Shown here in pieces: positions 15,444-24,049 of a stretch of 64,000 nucleotides of DNA; position 1 is the stretch's first letter, and each line of letters begins with the position of its first letter. The DNA is from DASSFG01 sp035550375. GTDB taxonomy: Bacteria; Planctomycetota; Planctomycetia; Pirellulales; JAICIG01. The stretch covers positions 310,001-374,000 of the forward strand of contig DASZPH010000085.1 of NCBI GenBank assembly GCA_035550375.1. The letters run 5' to 3'. The notes beneath the pieces are model-generated. The model did no database searches. It saw only the letters and a list, made by a program, of their open reading frames with translations, and had not been told where the DNA came from. Both the position numbers and the translations under genes were made by a program.

Positions 15444-16756
15444 ATGTGCACCCCTCTGCGGCTGATGTTGGCCTGTTTGTTGTTTGCCTCGACGAGTCAA
15501 GTCGCGTCGGCGCGTGGCTTCGGAGGTTTTAGCGGGTCCGCCGGGGGATATAGCGGTCTGGCCCGGCGCGGGTTCGATATGGGGGGGCCGACCAGCTACT
15601 ATCGCGCCTACCTTCCGGGTGGTCTCGGCCTGGAGGAGCGGAGCGATCTCACCCCGACGGAAAGCGGCCCGTCTGGTGTCGGATACCGGGGGGACAACTT
15701 CAGCACGCCGACCGGCAGGTATAGCAGTCTGGCCCGGCGCGGGTTCGATATGGGGGGACCGACCAGCTACTACCGCCCCTTCATCGGCGCGGGTCTGACC
15801 GGCGCCGAGCGCGAAGACTTGAGCGGCGCGGGCCCCGGATACGTCGGCCAATATCGGGGGGACAACTTCAGCACGCCCACGGGCAGCTACGTCGGTCTCG
15901 AAAGGCGTGGCTTCGACATGGGCGGCATGTCGCGATTGAACAACCTGCCCACCGACAGCGGCCTGACGAGCGTCGGGGGCGCTGCCCAACGACGCGCCGC
16001 GCCGCGAAGAACCCCGGCCGAAAACGCGGCAGGCGGACCCTCCCCGTCCCGCGGCTTTCATCGCCTCTCGCCCGCCACCAACCGGGCACAAGGTCTGGCG
16101 GTACGCGGCAGCTTTCCGGGCTATGGTTGGTACGGCCGCGGCTGGCACGAGCGGTACGCCGGCTCGTGGTGGCCGGCCGGTTGGTATCAGCCAAATGTGG
16201 GCGCCTGGGCATGGACCACCTGGTCGGTCCTTGGTCCCTGGACTGGTTACGCCGACAGCTCTCCCATCTTCTACAACTACGGCGATAACTTCGTCTACGA
16301 CGGCGATAACGTCTACTTCGCCGGGCAGCCTCTCGGTTCGGCCGCCGAGTACTACGACCAGGTAAGCAAGGTCGCCCACGGCGCAGCCGAGCCCGATGCC
16401 GCCGCGAGCGACTGGTTGCCGCTGGGCGTTTTTGGCCTCGCCAGGGTCGGCCAGCCGAAGCCGACGCTGGTGTTCCAACTGGCCGGGACAAGGCCGGCAC
16501 GCTCAGAGGCAATTGCTCGCAGGCCGACGAGACGTTCTTGGGAGAGGTGAGGGGAGCGGTCGACAAGGAAAGACAGCGCGCGGCTTGGACGGTGGGGGAC
16601 GACGAGCAGACCGTCTATGAAACAGGGCTCTACAACCTGACCAAAGACGAAGCTCCCGCTCTGGTTCACCGCGCCGCCGACAAGACCGAGCAGTGGCTGC
16701 TGGTGCGCGTCAAGCAGCCTGACAATCGGCCCGCTGGCGAAAATGGCGCTCGCTGA
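15444..16756 (+). pseudogene. Gly-rich secreted protein, copy 2, with a frameshift in its C-terminal domain
   Basis: Signal peptide MCTPLRLMLACLLFASTSQV, then three repeats of about 50 residues built on LARRGFDMGGPTSYYR and YRGDNFSTPTG, then the same aromatic region and C-terminal domain as the gene at 13067. The frame runs correctly to LVFQLAG near 16485, where one base appears to be missing in GGCCGGGACAAGG. Read in frame +1 relative to it, the rest matches copy 1 (DKAGTLRGNCSQADETF, then AWTVGDDEQTVYETGLYNL) to a stop at 16756. Unshifted, the frame would end at 16550 with unrelated residues. Either a recent mutation or a sequencing error in a G run. Confidence 0.65.
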
Positions 16757-16864
16757 CGGAGCGAAGCGGCCTGCGGACGGGGGTGGACTCAGCTTGAGTC
16801 AGCCCGTTGCACGGTTGGATTTGGTGGGTGGGATTTGCTGGACGCTGCGCAACGCCGATGACAT

Positions 16865-16886
16865 ACTGAATTCGCTTCAGTTTTTC
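16865..16886 (+). terminator. Probable intrinsic terminator before the chemosensory operon
   Basis: ACTGAA-TTCGC-TTCAGT at 16865-16881 forms a six-pair stem with a five-base loop and is followed by a short run of T. It lies between the frameshifted Gly-rich gene and cheW and would isolate the two transcription units. The stem is short, so efficiency is uncertain. Confidence 0.45.
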
Positions 16887-16917
16887 GCGTTTTTGATTCA
16901 AACGGCTCGTCGCGTTT

Positions 16918-17418
16918 GTGCCTGCTCCCATCGCCCAAAAGAACTCATCGCAGTTCGTCGGCTTTCAACTTGCTGGCCAGGAATACGCCTTCCGGATCGA
17001 GCGGATCCAGGAAATCGTCATCCTCAAGCAGGTGACGAAGACGCCGCAGGTGCCCGATTACGTCGAAGGCGTAAGCAACCTGCGCGGTTCGATCATACCG
17101 ATCATCAACCTGCGAAGCTTATTCGGTCTGGAGCCCCGGCCGGCCGATAGCGAGACGCGCACGATCGTGGTCAACGTCGGGCCGCGCACGATGGGCTGCA
17201 CCGTGGACACGGTTTCGCAGGTCATGCGCATTCCGGAAGAGAATATCCAGGCGGCGCCGGAAACCGTCACTGCCGCCGGCGCCCACTATATCGCCGGATT
17301 TGCCCGTCACAACGGGCGCCTGATGATCCTGCTCGATACCGACGAGCTCCTCGACCCGGCGAAGCTTGAGCTGGTGAGTCAGTCGGCCGCGCAGGAACTG
17401 AGTAACCTATCGGGATGA
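16918..17418 (+). CDS. cheW: Chemotaxis coupling protein CheW
   Basis: A 166-residue single-domain coupling protein from a GTG at 16918. The domain starts at FVGFQLAGQEYAFRIERIQE and includes YVEGVSNLRGSIIPIINLRS (the conserved NLRG..P..DLR-type motif, here INLR) and ends with GRLMILLDTDELL. It bridges receptor and CheA in the signalling array. First gene of the operon; the receptor gene follows 86 bases later. The low spacing to a terminator upstream suggests the operon promoter lies in 16757-16917, but no strong boxes can be named. Confidence 0.92.
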   Translation: MPAPIAQKNSSQFVGFQLAGQEYAFRIERIQEIVILKQVTKTPQVPDYVEGVSNLRGSIIPIINLRSLFGLEPRPADSETRTIVVNVGPRTMGCTVDTVSQVMRIPEENIQAAPETVTAAGAHYIAGFARHNGRLMILLDTDELLDPAKLELVSQSAAQELSNLSG

Positions 17419-17504
17419 CGCTTCGCTGCCCGCCAGCGGCAGCAAACCGCGGACGGAGCCCCTTGCACCTTCCTCGTTCGAGACACAACTGGGAGCAATC
17501 GGAA

Positions 17505-19238
17505 ATGGCAACCGTTCCAGGCCGCGGCCGAAACAAGCCGGCGGTCGCCCGCAAGTCGGCGCCCCGATTAAACGCCGCTTTCTTCGAGCAGATCGCCGAA
17601 AACACCGGAGTCCACGTGATCGCGGCCGATCGCGAGTTGCGAATCGTGTACATGAACCCGGCTTCCGTCAAGACGCTCCGCAAGATCGAGCATCTGCTCC
17701 CCTGTCGCGTGGACGATATGATCGGAAAGTCCATCGACGTTTTTCACAAGCAACCCGAAATGCAGCGGCGCCTGTTGGCCGACCCCAACAATCTGCCACA
17801 CCGCGCGAAGATACGGCTGGGAGACGAGATCCTCGACCTGACCGCGACCGCCATGCGCGATGCGCGGGGCAGCTACATCGGCCCCATGATCAACTGGGAG
17901 CTCGTCACCCAAGCCGAGCATGTGCGGGCCCAACAGCAGCGATTGCAGCAGATGGTCGAGAACGCCGCCGTGCGCCTGATCATGGCCGACCGCGATTTCA
18001 ACATCGTCTACATGAACCCGGCATCCATCCAGGCGCTCCGCCGGTTGGAGCACCTGCTTCCTTGCCGCGTCGACGAGATCATCGGGAAGTCGATCGACAT
18101 CTTCCACAAGAGTCCCGAACAGCAGCGCCGGTTGCTCTCGGACCCCCGCAACCTACCCCACCGGGCAACTATCCAACTGGGCGATGAACTGCTTGATCTG
18201 TCGGTGAACGCCATCCGTGACGAGCAAGGCGGTTACATCGGTCCTATGGTGACCTGGGAGGTCATTACCGAGGCGGAGCGAGCCAAAGAGCGCGAGCAGC
18301 AGCTCCAGCAACAGCAGAAGGCGGCCAGGGAAGATCTGGAGCGCAAGGTGAACTCGCTGCTGCAGGTCGTCACGGCCGCGGCCGCAGGTGATCTGACGAG
18401 CGACGGCGACGTTCACGGCGACGACGACATGGGTCGCCTGGCGGCCGGTCTGAGGAAGATGCTGGGCGATCTGCGAAACGTGATCGGCCAGGTCGTGGAA
18501 GCGGCCAACCAGCAGAACGAAGGCGCCCGCACGATCGCCGAAAGCAGCGCCAACCTGAGCGAGGGGGCGCAGTCGCAGGCCGCCTCCGTCGAGCAGATGA
18601 CCGCCTCGGTCGAACAACTGATCGGCTCCATCGACGTGATCTCCAGAAGCGCCGCCGAGTCGAAGGCCCAGGCCGAAGCCACGGTTGTCCTGGCCAAAGG
18701 GGGTGGAACGACCGTCGCCGAGGCCGTGAATTCGATGCAGTTGATCCGCAAGTCGAGCGAGCAGATCAACGACATCATCCAGGTGATCAGCGAGATCGCG
18801 AGCCAGACCAACTTGCTGGCCCTGAACGCGGCCATCGAGGCGGCCCGCGCCGGCGAGCACGGGCTGGGGTTCGCCGTCGTGGCCGATGAAGTGCGCAAGC
18901 TGGCGGAACGATCGAGCGAGGCGGCCAAGGAGATCACGCAGCTCATCAAGGAATCGTCGCGGCGCGTCGAGGAGGGGGCGACTTTGTCGGGCAAGGTCGG
19001 CGAGTCGCTCAAGTCGATCGTCGAGGCGGTGGACAAAACGGCCGCGGGAATCGCCAAGATCGCCGTCTCGACCGAGACTCAGGCCGCCAGCGCCACCCAG
19101 GTCAAGGCCGCCATCCGCTCGGTATCGCACACCACCGAGTCGAACGCGGCGGCCGCGGAAGAGATGGCGGCCAGCGCCGAGCAGCTCGGCGCGCAGGCGC
19201 AGACCCTGAGAGATCTGGTCGCCCGATTCAAGGCGTGA
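17505..19238 (+). CDS. Cytosolic methyl-accepting chemotaxis protein with two PAS domains
   Basis: 577 residues from ATG 17505 (GGGAG nine bases upstream). There is no signal peptide or membrane segment, so the receptor is soluble. Two near-identical PAS modules (about residues 25-150 and 151-275) share YMNPAS, CRVDxxIGKSID and DPxNLPHRAxIxLGDExLDL. A HAMP-like linker and the long signalling coiled coil follow, with the hairpin tip ISEIASQTNLLALNAAIEAA and the motif GLGFAVVADEVRKLAERSSE. The tip signature assigns it to the MCP family beyond doubt. The PAS pair probably senses an internal small ligand or redox state. The close similarity of the modules indicates a recent duplication. Confidence 0.93.
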   Translation: MATVPGRGRNKPAVARKSAPRLNAAFFEQIAENTGVHVIAADRELRIVYMNPASVKTLRKIEHLLPCRVDDMIGKSIDVFHKQPEMQRRLLADPNNLPHRAKIRLGDEILDLTATAMRDARGSYIGPMINWELVTQAEHVRAQQQRLQQMVENAAVRLIMADRDFNIVYMNPASIQALRRLEHLLPCRVDEIIGKSIDIFHKSPEQQRRLLSDPRNLPHRATIQLGDELLDLSVNAIRDEQGGYIGPMVTWEVITEAERAKEREQQLQQQQKAAREDLERKVNSLLQVVTAAAAGDLTSDGDVHGDDDMGRLAAGLRKMLGDLRNVIGQVVEAANQQNEGARTIAESSANLSEGAQSQAASVEQMTASVEQLIGSIDVISRSAAESKAQAEATVVLAKGGGTTVAEAVNSMQLIRKSSEQINDIIQVISEIASQTNLLALNAAIEAARAGEHGLGFAVVADEVRKLAERSSEAAKEITQLIKESSRRVEEGATLSGKVGESLKSIVEAVDKTAAGIAKIAVSTETQAASATQVKAAIRSVSHTTESNAAAAEEMAASAEQLGAQAQTLRDLVARFKA

Positions 19239-19247
19239 GGCCGCGTC

Positions 19248-20078
19248 GTGCTGGAACTGGAAAAACTGTCGCAGCCGCAGTTCGACCGCTTTCGCGATTT
19301 CATCTACCGTCGCAGCGGCATTCGCGTGGAAGCCTCCAAAATCACGCTGGTCAGCAACCGCATCCGCCGCCGCTTACGGGCCGGGGGATTCGTTGATTTC
19401 GACACGTACTACCAGCACCTCACTTCTCCGCAGGGAGCGGGGGAGCTCGAACAGTTCCTCGATGCGATCACCACCAACGAGACCTACTTCTTCCGGACCG
19501 GGGCGCATTTCGACTGGTTCAAAAGCGACTTTCTTAGCGAACTCATCTTGAAGCAGCGTCGAGGAGAGCGCGAGCCGGCTTTGCGCGTCTGGTCGGCGGC
19601 GTGCAGCACCGGCGAGGAACCCTACTCCCTGGCCATCTGCCTGGCGGAAAACGCCCTGCGGCTGCGGGGCTGGCAGCTTTCGATCGTCGGCACCGACATC
19701 AGCGAGGGCGTTCTGAAGGACGCTCGCCAGGGCGTTTATCGCCCCCGGTCGCTGGCGGAGGTCAGTTCCGTGCAGAAGCGTCGTTACTTCGACGTGGTCG
19801 AAGAAGGAACGTCCTGGCAGGTGCGGGCCGCGGTACGCCAGCTTGTCGAGTTTCGCCGGCACAACCTGATGGAACCGCTGCGACTGCCGCCGTTCGACTG
19901 CATCTTCATCCGCAACGTGCTGATCTATTTCGATCGCGAATCGAAGCGGGCGGTCATCCGCAACCTCATCGAAGCCCTGGCACCCGGCGGATATCTCGTC
20001 GTCGGCCCTTCGGAAGGGATCTACGACATGCTCGCGCCTCTGGCGAAGCAGGCGACTTACCTCTATCGCAAGGCCTGA
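19248..20078 (+). CDS. cheR: CheR-type protein-glutamate methyltransferase
   Basis: 276 residues from a GTG ten bases after the receptor stop. The N-terminal helical domain (FDRFRDFIYRRSGIRVEASK) is followed by the SAM-binding domain: TNETYFFRTGAHFDWF, then RVWSAACSTGEEPYSLAICL (the glycine-rich SAM loop), then DCIFIRNVLIYFD (motif IRNVLIYF). It methylates receptor glutamates using S-adenosylmethionine and opposes CheB encoded downstream. No C-terminal pentapeptide-binding or TPR extension. Operon position directly after the receptor suggests that this receptor is its substrate. Confidence 0.93.
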   Translation: MLELEKLSQPQFDRFRDFIYRRSGIRVEASKITLVSNRIRRRLRAGGFVDFDTYYQHLTSPQGAGELEQFLDAITTNETYFFRTGAHFDWFKSDFLSELILKQRRGEREPALRVWSAACSTGEEPYSLAICLAENALRLRGWQLSIVGTDISEGVLKDARQGVYRPRSLAEVSSVQKRRYFDVVEEGTSWQVRAAVRQLVEFRRHNLMEPLRLPPFDCIFIRNVLIYFDRESKRAVIRNLIEALAPGGYLVVGPSEGIYDMLAPLAKQATYLYRKA

Positions 20079-20096
20079 CGGCGGGAATCGGCGGCG

Positions 20097-22517
20097 ATGA
20101 GCGACGACTTCGATTTTGCGACCGGTATGCCCTCGGCGGAGATGGCCCAGTACCTGCAGATGTACCTGGACGAGACCTCGGAGCAGTTGGACGCGCTGGT
20201 CGAGTCTCTCTTGCTGCTGGAGTCGAACCCGACCGACGCCGGCCAGCTCAACGAATCATTTCGGCTGATTCACTCCATCAAAGGCTCCTCGGCCATGATG
20301 GGGCTCGACGGCATCACCGCCCTGACCCACCACCTGGAGAACCATTTCGAGCGGCTGCGATCCGGCTTGCGCGAGTTGGACCAGGCGTCGATGGCCCTCA
20401 TTCTTCGCGCGATCGACTTTCTGCGCGGGTGCAACGTCAGGCTGCGGGTGGGCGAGGCACTCGGTTCGGCCCCGGAGCTGCTCGGTGAGCTAAGCCTGCT
20501 GAGCTCCGGCGCCGGGCCGAGCGAAGGCCCCGCGGACGACAACCCACTGGCGGTCGAGCACGCAGGCGCGCCGGAGAGCCTGGAAGCGCCCTCCCCGCCG
20601 GCAACCACGCCCGAAGCAAGCGTGCCCTCGGCCGCGGTGACCACGAACTTTCGCGTGCTTGTACAGTTCGAAGCACAGCTGTCGCTGGCCGATCTCAAAG
20701 CCGAACTTGTGCTTCGGCGGTTGTCCGAAATCGCCACGGTCGAAGACACGCGTCCCGCTCGCTCGCAACTGGAGAGCGTGGCCGATACGCGGTGGCTTGA
20801 GGTCCTGTTGTCCGCCGGTCGCTCGTCGGCCGAGGTGCGCGCCGCGGCCGACGTCGACGGAGTGGAGCTGGTCGAAATCGACGAAGGGGCAACGACGTTC
20901 GTCATGCCTGACACGGCCCCCGCTTTGCCTCCCGAAGCGGCTCCCCCCGCAAGCGAAAGGACGGTCGACCTCGTCGGACTCTCCGTTCCCCAGGAAACCG
21001 GTGGCCTAGGCGAATCGCCGCCGCGCCCCGATCCGGAGCCGTCGCCAGTCGAAGCGGGCGAGGGCAACAAGTCGAAGGTCGTCGAAACCGTTCGGGTCGA
21101 CATCGCGCGGCTCGACAAGCTCATGAATCTCACGGGCGAACTGGTTGTCAACAAGGCGAGGTTCGTCGAGATCGCGCGGCGGATGGCGCCGGCGTTCAAG
21201 AAATCGACCATTTCCGGGCGCGTTCGGGCGCTCGGCGAATCGATGCGGCGAGCCATTCAACTGCTCGAGGCCCAGGCCGGAAACGGCGACGACGAGAGCG
21301 GCCTGAAGTGGAGAGAGCAACTCCACGACGTCGAGTCCGAGCTGTCCGTGCTGGAAACGATGTGGGAGGAAAGTCGCCGCGGTTTCGGGCAAATCACGGA
21401 GGCCATCGACCAGATGGCACGCGTCTCAGACAGCCTGCAGCGCGGCGTGCTCGACACCCGAATGGTGCCGATCGCGCCGCTTTTCAACCGCTTCAAGCGA
21501 GTCGTCCGCGACATCGCCCTGGAACTCGACAAGAAAGTGCAGCTCGAGATTGAGGGGGAAAAGACCGAGCTCGACAAGCGAATGATCGACGAACTGGGCG
21601 ACCCCCTCATCCACCTGGTGCGCAACGCCATCGACCACGGCATCGAGCCGGCCGAAGTCCGCGTTCGCCGCGGCAAGTCTCCCATCGGCACGATCCGCCT
21701 GGAAGCGTCGCACAGCGGCAACACCGTCTACATCGCCGTGCGCGACGACGGAGGCGGCATCAACATCGACAAGGTCCGCGAACGAATCGTCCAACGGGGT
21801 CTGCTCACGCAAGACGCCGCTCAAGGCCTCTCCGAAGGGGAAGTGATCGAATATATCTGGCACCCCGGATTCAGCACGGCCGACGCGGTCTCCGATATTT
21901 CCGGTCGTGGCGTGGGCATGGACATCGTCAAGACGCGCATCGCCGAGCTGAACGGCACCGTCGGCATTCAGCACGTCGCCGCGCAAGGCACGACGTTTAC
22001 CGTGCGTCTGCCGCTCACGTTGGCCATCATCCGCAGCCTGCTGTTCCGGGTGCGACAGGGGATTTTCGCCGTGCCGATGGACAATGTGCGCGAGATCGTA
22101 TCGGTCAACGTCGATCAGGTGCTGGCGGTGCACGGACGTGAAACGTTTGACGTACGGGGCAAGTTTGTGCCCCTGGTGGGCATCGACGACATCTTCGACT
22201 GGCGGTGCGGAAACCACGCGAATCCGCCCGGTGCCGCGGCCGGCGACCAACCGGCGACCAAACGCATCGACGTCGTCATTCTCCACTCGGCCGACCGGAC
22301 GATGGGGCTCAAAGTTGACGAGTTGCACGGCGGCCAGGAGATCGTCATCAAGTCGCTGGCCGAAAACTTCGTTCCCATCCGCGGGTTATCGGGAGCCAGC
22401 ATTCTGGGCGACGGTACGGTTTGCCTGCTGCTCGACACGGCCGCCGCCATCAACATGGTCACCGAACCGCGGCGTCAGCGTCGGTCGCCGCTGGCAAAGC
22501 TAGCGCCGGCCGTTTGA
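20097..22517 (+). CDS. cheA: Chemotaxis histidine kinase CheA
   Basis: An 806-residue kinase. P1/Hpt: phospho-acceptor H59 in LIHSIKGSSAMMG. Residues 180-270 form a P2-like domain that may dock CheY or CheB, set in Pro/Ala linkers. P3 dimerisation begins near 325 (VRVDIARLDKLMNLTGELVV). The ATPase carries the N box DPLIHLVRNAIDHGIEP, the G box DDGGGINIDKVR and DISGRGVGMDIVKTRIAELN. The CheW-like P5 domain follows (LTLAIIRSLLFRVRQGIFAV to the end). Compared with common CheA proteins the linker between P1 and P3 is long and acidic. All kinase motifs are intact. The gene follows cheR by 18 bases. Confidence 0.95.
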   Translation: MSDDFDFATGMPSAEMAQYLQMYLDETSEQLDALVESLLLLESNPTDAGQLNESFRLIHSIKGSSAMMGLDGITALTHHLENHFERLRSGLRELDQASMALILRAIDFLRGCNVRLRVGEALGSAPELLGELSLLSSGAGPSEGPADDNPLAVEHAGAPESLEAPSPPATTPEASVPSAAVTTNFRVLVQFEAQLSLADLKAELVLRRLSEIATVEDTRPARSQLESVADTRWLEVLLSAGRSSAEVRAAADVDGVELVEIDEGATTFVMPDTAPALPPEAAPPASERTVDLVGLSVPQETGGLGESPPRPDPEPSPVEAGEGNKSKVVETVRVDIARLDKLMNLTGELVVNKARFVEIARRMAPAFKKSTISGRVRALGESMRRAIQLLEAQAGNGDDESGLKWREQLHDVESELSVLETMWEESRRGFGQITEAIDQMARVSDSLQRGVLDTRMVPIAPLFNRFKRVVRDIALELDKKVQLEIEGEKTELDKRMIDELGDPLIHLVRNAIDHGIEPAEVRVRRGKSPIGTIRLEASHSGNTVYIAVRDDGGGINIDKVRERIVQRGLLTQDAAQGLSEGEVIEYIWHPGFSTADAVSDISGRGVGMDIVKTRIAELNGTVGIQHVAAQGTTFTVRLPLTLAIIRSLLFRVRQGIFAVPMDNVREIVSVNVDQVLAVHGRETFDVRGKFVPLVGIDDIFDWRCGNHANPPGAAAGDQPATKRIDVVILHSADRTMGLKVDELHGGQEIVIKSLAENFVPIRGLSGASILGDGTVCLLLDTAAAINMVTEPRRQRRSPLAKLAPAV

Positions 22518-22554
22518 ACTCGCGAATCCCTCTGGCACGTCATCACACGCCGGC

Positions 22555-23169
22555 ATGCTCACACAACCACAACTCGCTGCATTGACCGCCGTTTTCCAGC
22601 GGGGATCCGAGGAGGCATCCGTCGCGTTCTCGCGGTGGCTGGACCGGCGGGTAAGCGTCACCGTCGAGCCGCTCGAACAGCTCACGCTGGCTGCCGCCGC
22701 GGAAGAACTCCCCGACCCGGAGCGCCCGATCTGCTGCTGTGCCATGGGGCTGACAGGCCGGCTGAGCGGACAATTGCTTGTGGTCTTCGACGACGCCAGC
22801 GGCCTGGCGCTGGCCGATCTGCTTTTGGGCAGGCCGCTCGGCGCATCGACGCAGTGGGGCGAGATCGAACGATCGGCCGCCCAAGAAACGGCCAACATTC
22901 TCGGCTGCGCGTACCTGAATTCGCTGGCCCGCAGCTTTCCCGACGCCGACGGTGAGCCGGACGGCCTGCTGCCGTCGCCGCCGAAGTTCGTGCGCGACTT
23001 TGCCGAATCGCTGCTTGAGTTCGCCCTGATGGACCAGGCCATGGCGTCGGACGTAGTCTTTCTGACCCGCAACCAGTTTCGCATCGAAGACGAGCCCGTG
23101 AGCTGCCGCTTGATGTTGGTTCCCGGCGCCCAGTGTCTGGCGGGTCTGCGAAAAATGTTGCCAAGTTAG
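22555..23169 (+). CDS. cheC: CheC-type CheY-P phosphatase with one clear active site
   Basis: A 204-residue CheC/CheX-fold protein. CheC proteins carry two copies of a D/SxxxExxN active-site motif on helices. Here the first copy is good (EIERSAAQETANILGCAYLN, near residues 103-122). The equivalent second helix (KFVRDFAESLLEFALMDQAM) has Glu but not the Asn, so this would be a single-site enzyme. CheC dephosphorylates CheY-P and partners with CheD, whose gene follows immediately (4-base gap). The fold call rests on the motif, the GxLxxVxxxxxALxLxDxLLG strand region and the context. Confidence 0.82.
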   Translation: MLTQPQLAALTAVFQRGSEEASVAFSRWLDRRVSVTVEPLEQLTLAAAAEELPDPERPICCCAMGLTGRLSGQLLVVFDDASGLALADLLLGRPLGASTQWGEIERSAAQETANILGCAYLNSLARSFPDADGEPDGLLPSPPKFVRDFAESLLEFALMDQAMASDVVFLTRNQFRIEDEPVSCRLMLVPGAQCLAGLRKMLPS

Positions 23170-23172
23170 CAC

Positions 23173-23664
23173 ATGGAAATCCTTCGCAAGCCAGGCCGGC
23201 TTCCGTCGCTGCCGATGGGCGAAATCGCCGTCTCGCAGACGAGCGGCTCCTTGCGCACGCTGCTGGGTTCGTGCCTCGGCCTGGCGCTGTACGAACAGAA
23301 GCTGAAACTCGGGGCTTTGGCCCATATCGTGTTGCCGGCGTCGCTGGGGCGCACCGACCCGCCGGGCAAGTTCGCCGACACGGCCGTGCCGGCCATGATA
23401 GGCCGCATGCGGAAGCTGGTCGACAATCGACCGGTACGACTGCAAGCCAAGCTCGCGGGGGGCGCAAATATGTTCGCGGCGGCCGGCGCCGTCAACACGG
23501 TGGGCTCGCAGAATGTATCCGCCATCGAACGCATCTTAAAGGAGCTGGGCATTCCCGTCGTTGCACGGCACTGCGGCGGAGAGCAGGGCCGCAAAATGAC
23601 GTTTGACCTGGCTACCGGCCTGGTGACAATCGAAATCGTGGGCGCCGAGATTATTACGCTTTAG
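23173..23664 (+). CDS. cheD: CheD receptor glutamine deamidase
   Basis: A 163-residue CheD: deamidates receptor glutamines to glutamates and binds CheC. Catalytic Cys34 lies in LLGSCLGLALY, His51 in LGALAHIVLP, and a Thr or Ser of the next loop completes the triad as in the family. The AKLAGGANMF and VSAIERILKELGIPV segments match the usual CheD core. The N-terminal strand MGEIAVSQTSGSLRTLLGSC fits as well. Tight spacing with cheC and cheY supports one transcript. Confidence 0.92.
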   Translation: MEILRKPGRLPSLPMGEIAVSQTSGSLRTLLGSCLGLALYEQKLKLGALAHIVLPASLGRTDPPGKFADTAVPAMIGRMRKLVDNRPVRLQAKLAGGANMFAAAGAVNTVGSQNVSAIERILKELGIPVVARHCGGEQGRKMTFDLATGLVTIEIVGAEIITL

Positions 23665-23674
23665 GGATAGCCGC

Positions 23675-24049
23675 ATGGCCAAACGAGTGTTGATCGTCGA
23701 CGATGCCTTGATCATGCGGATGCGTATCAAGGAGATCGCGCTCGAGGCCGGCTGGGAGGTTGCCGGTGAGGCCGCCGACGGCGCCGAGGGCCTGGCCCGC
23801 TATCGCGAGCTTTCGCCTGACCTGACGACCCTCGACATCGTGATGCCGAATCTGGACGGCGTTTCCGTGTTGCGGCAGATCAAGCAGGAAAACCCGGCAG
23901 CGAAAGTCGTGATGGTCAGCGCCGTCGACCAGAAAGGCAAGCTTACGGAGTGCATCCAGTTGGGAGCCATGGATTTCATCGTCAAGCCGTTCGATAAGGC
24001 GCGGCTCAAAAGCTTCTTCACCAAGTATGGAGGCGATCGGTCGCTTTGA
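23675..24049 (+). CDS. cheY: CheY-like single-domain response regulator
   Basis: 124 residues: an acidic pocket at D9-D10 (VLIVDDALIM), phospho-acceptor D54 in TTLDIVMPN, a Ser switch residue in VVMVSAVDQ and Lys in DFIVKPFD. No output domain, so it should act by protein contact, as CheY does. The TGA at 24047-24049 overlaps the probable TTG start of cheB. The target (motor, pili or an enzyme) cannot be told, since no motility genes are in the window. Confidence 0.9.
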   Translation: MAKRVLIVDDALIMRMRIKEIALEAGWEVAGEAADGAEGLARYRELSPDLTTLDIVMPNLDGVSVLRQIKQENPAAKVVMVSAVDQKGKLTECIQLGAMDFIVKPFDKARLKSFFTKYGGDRSL

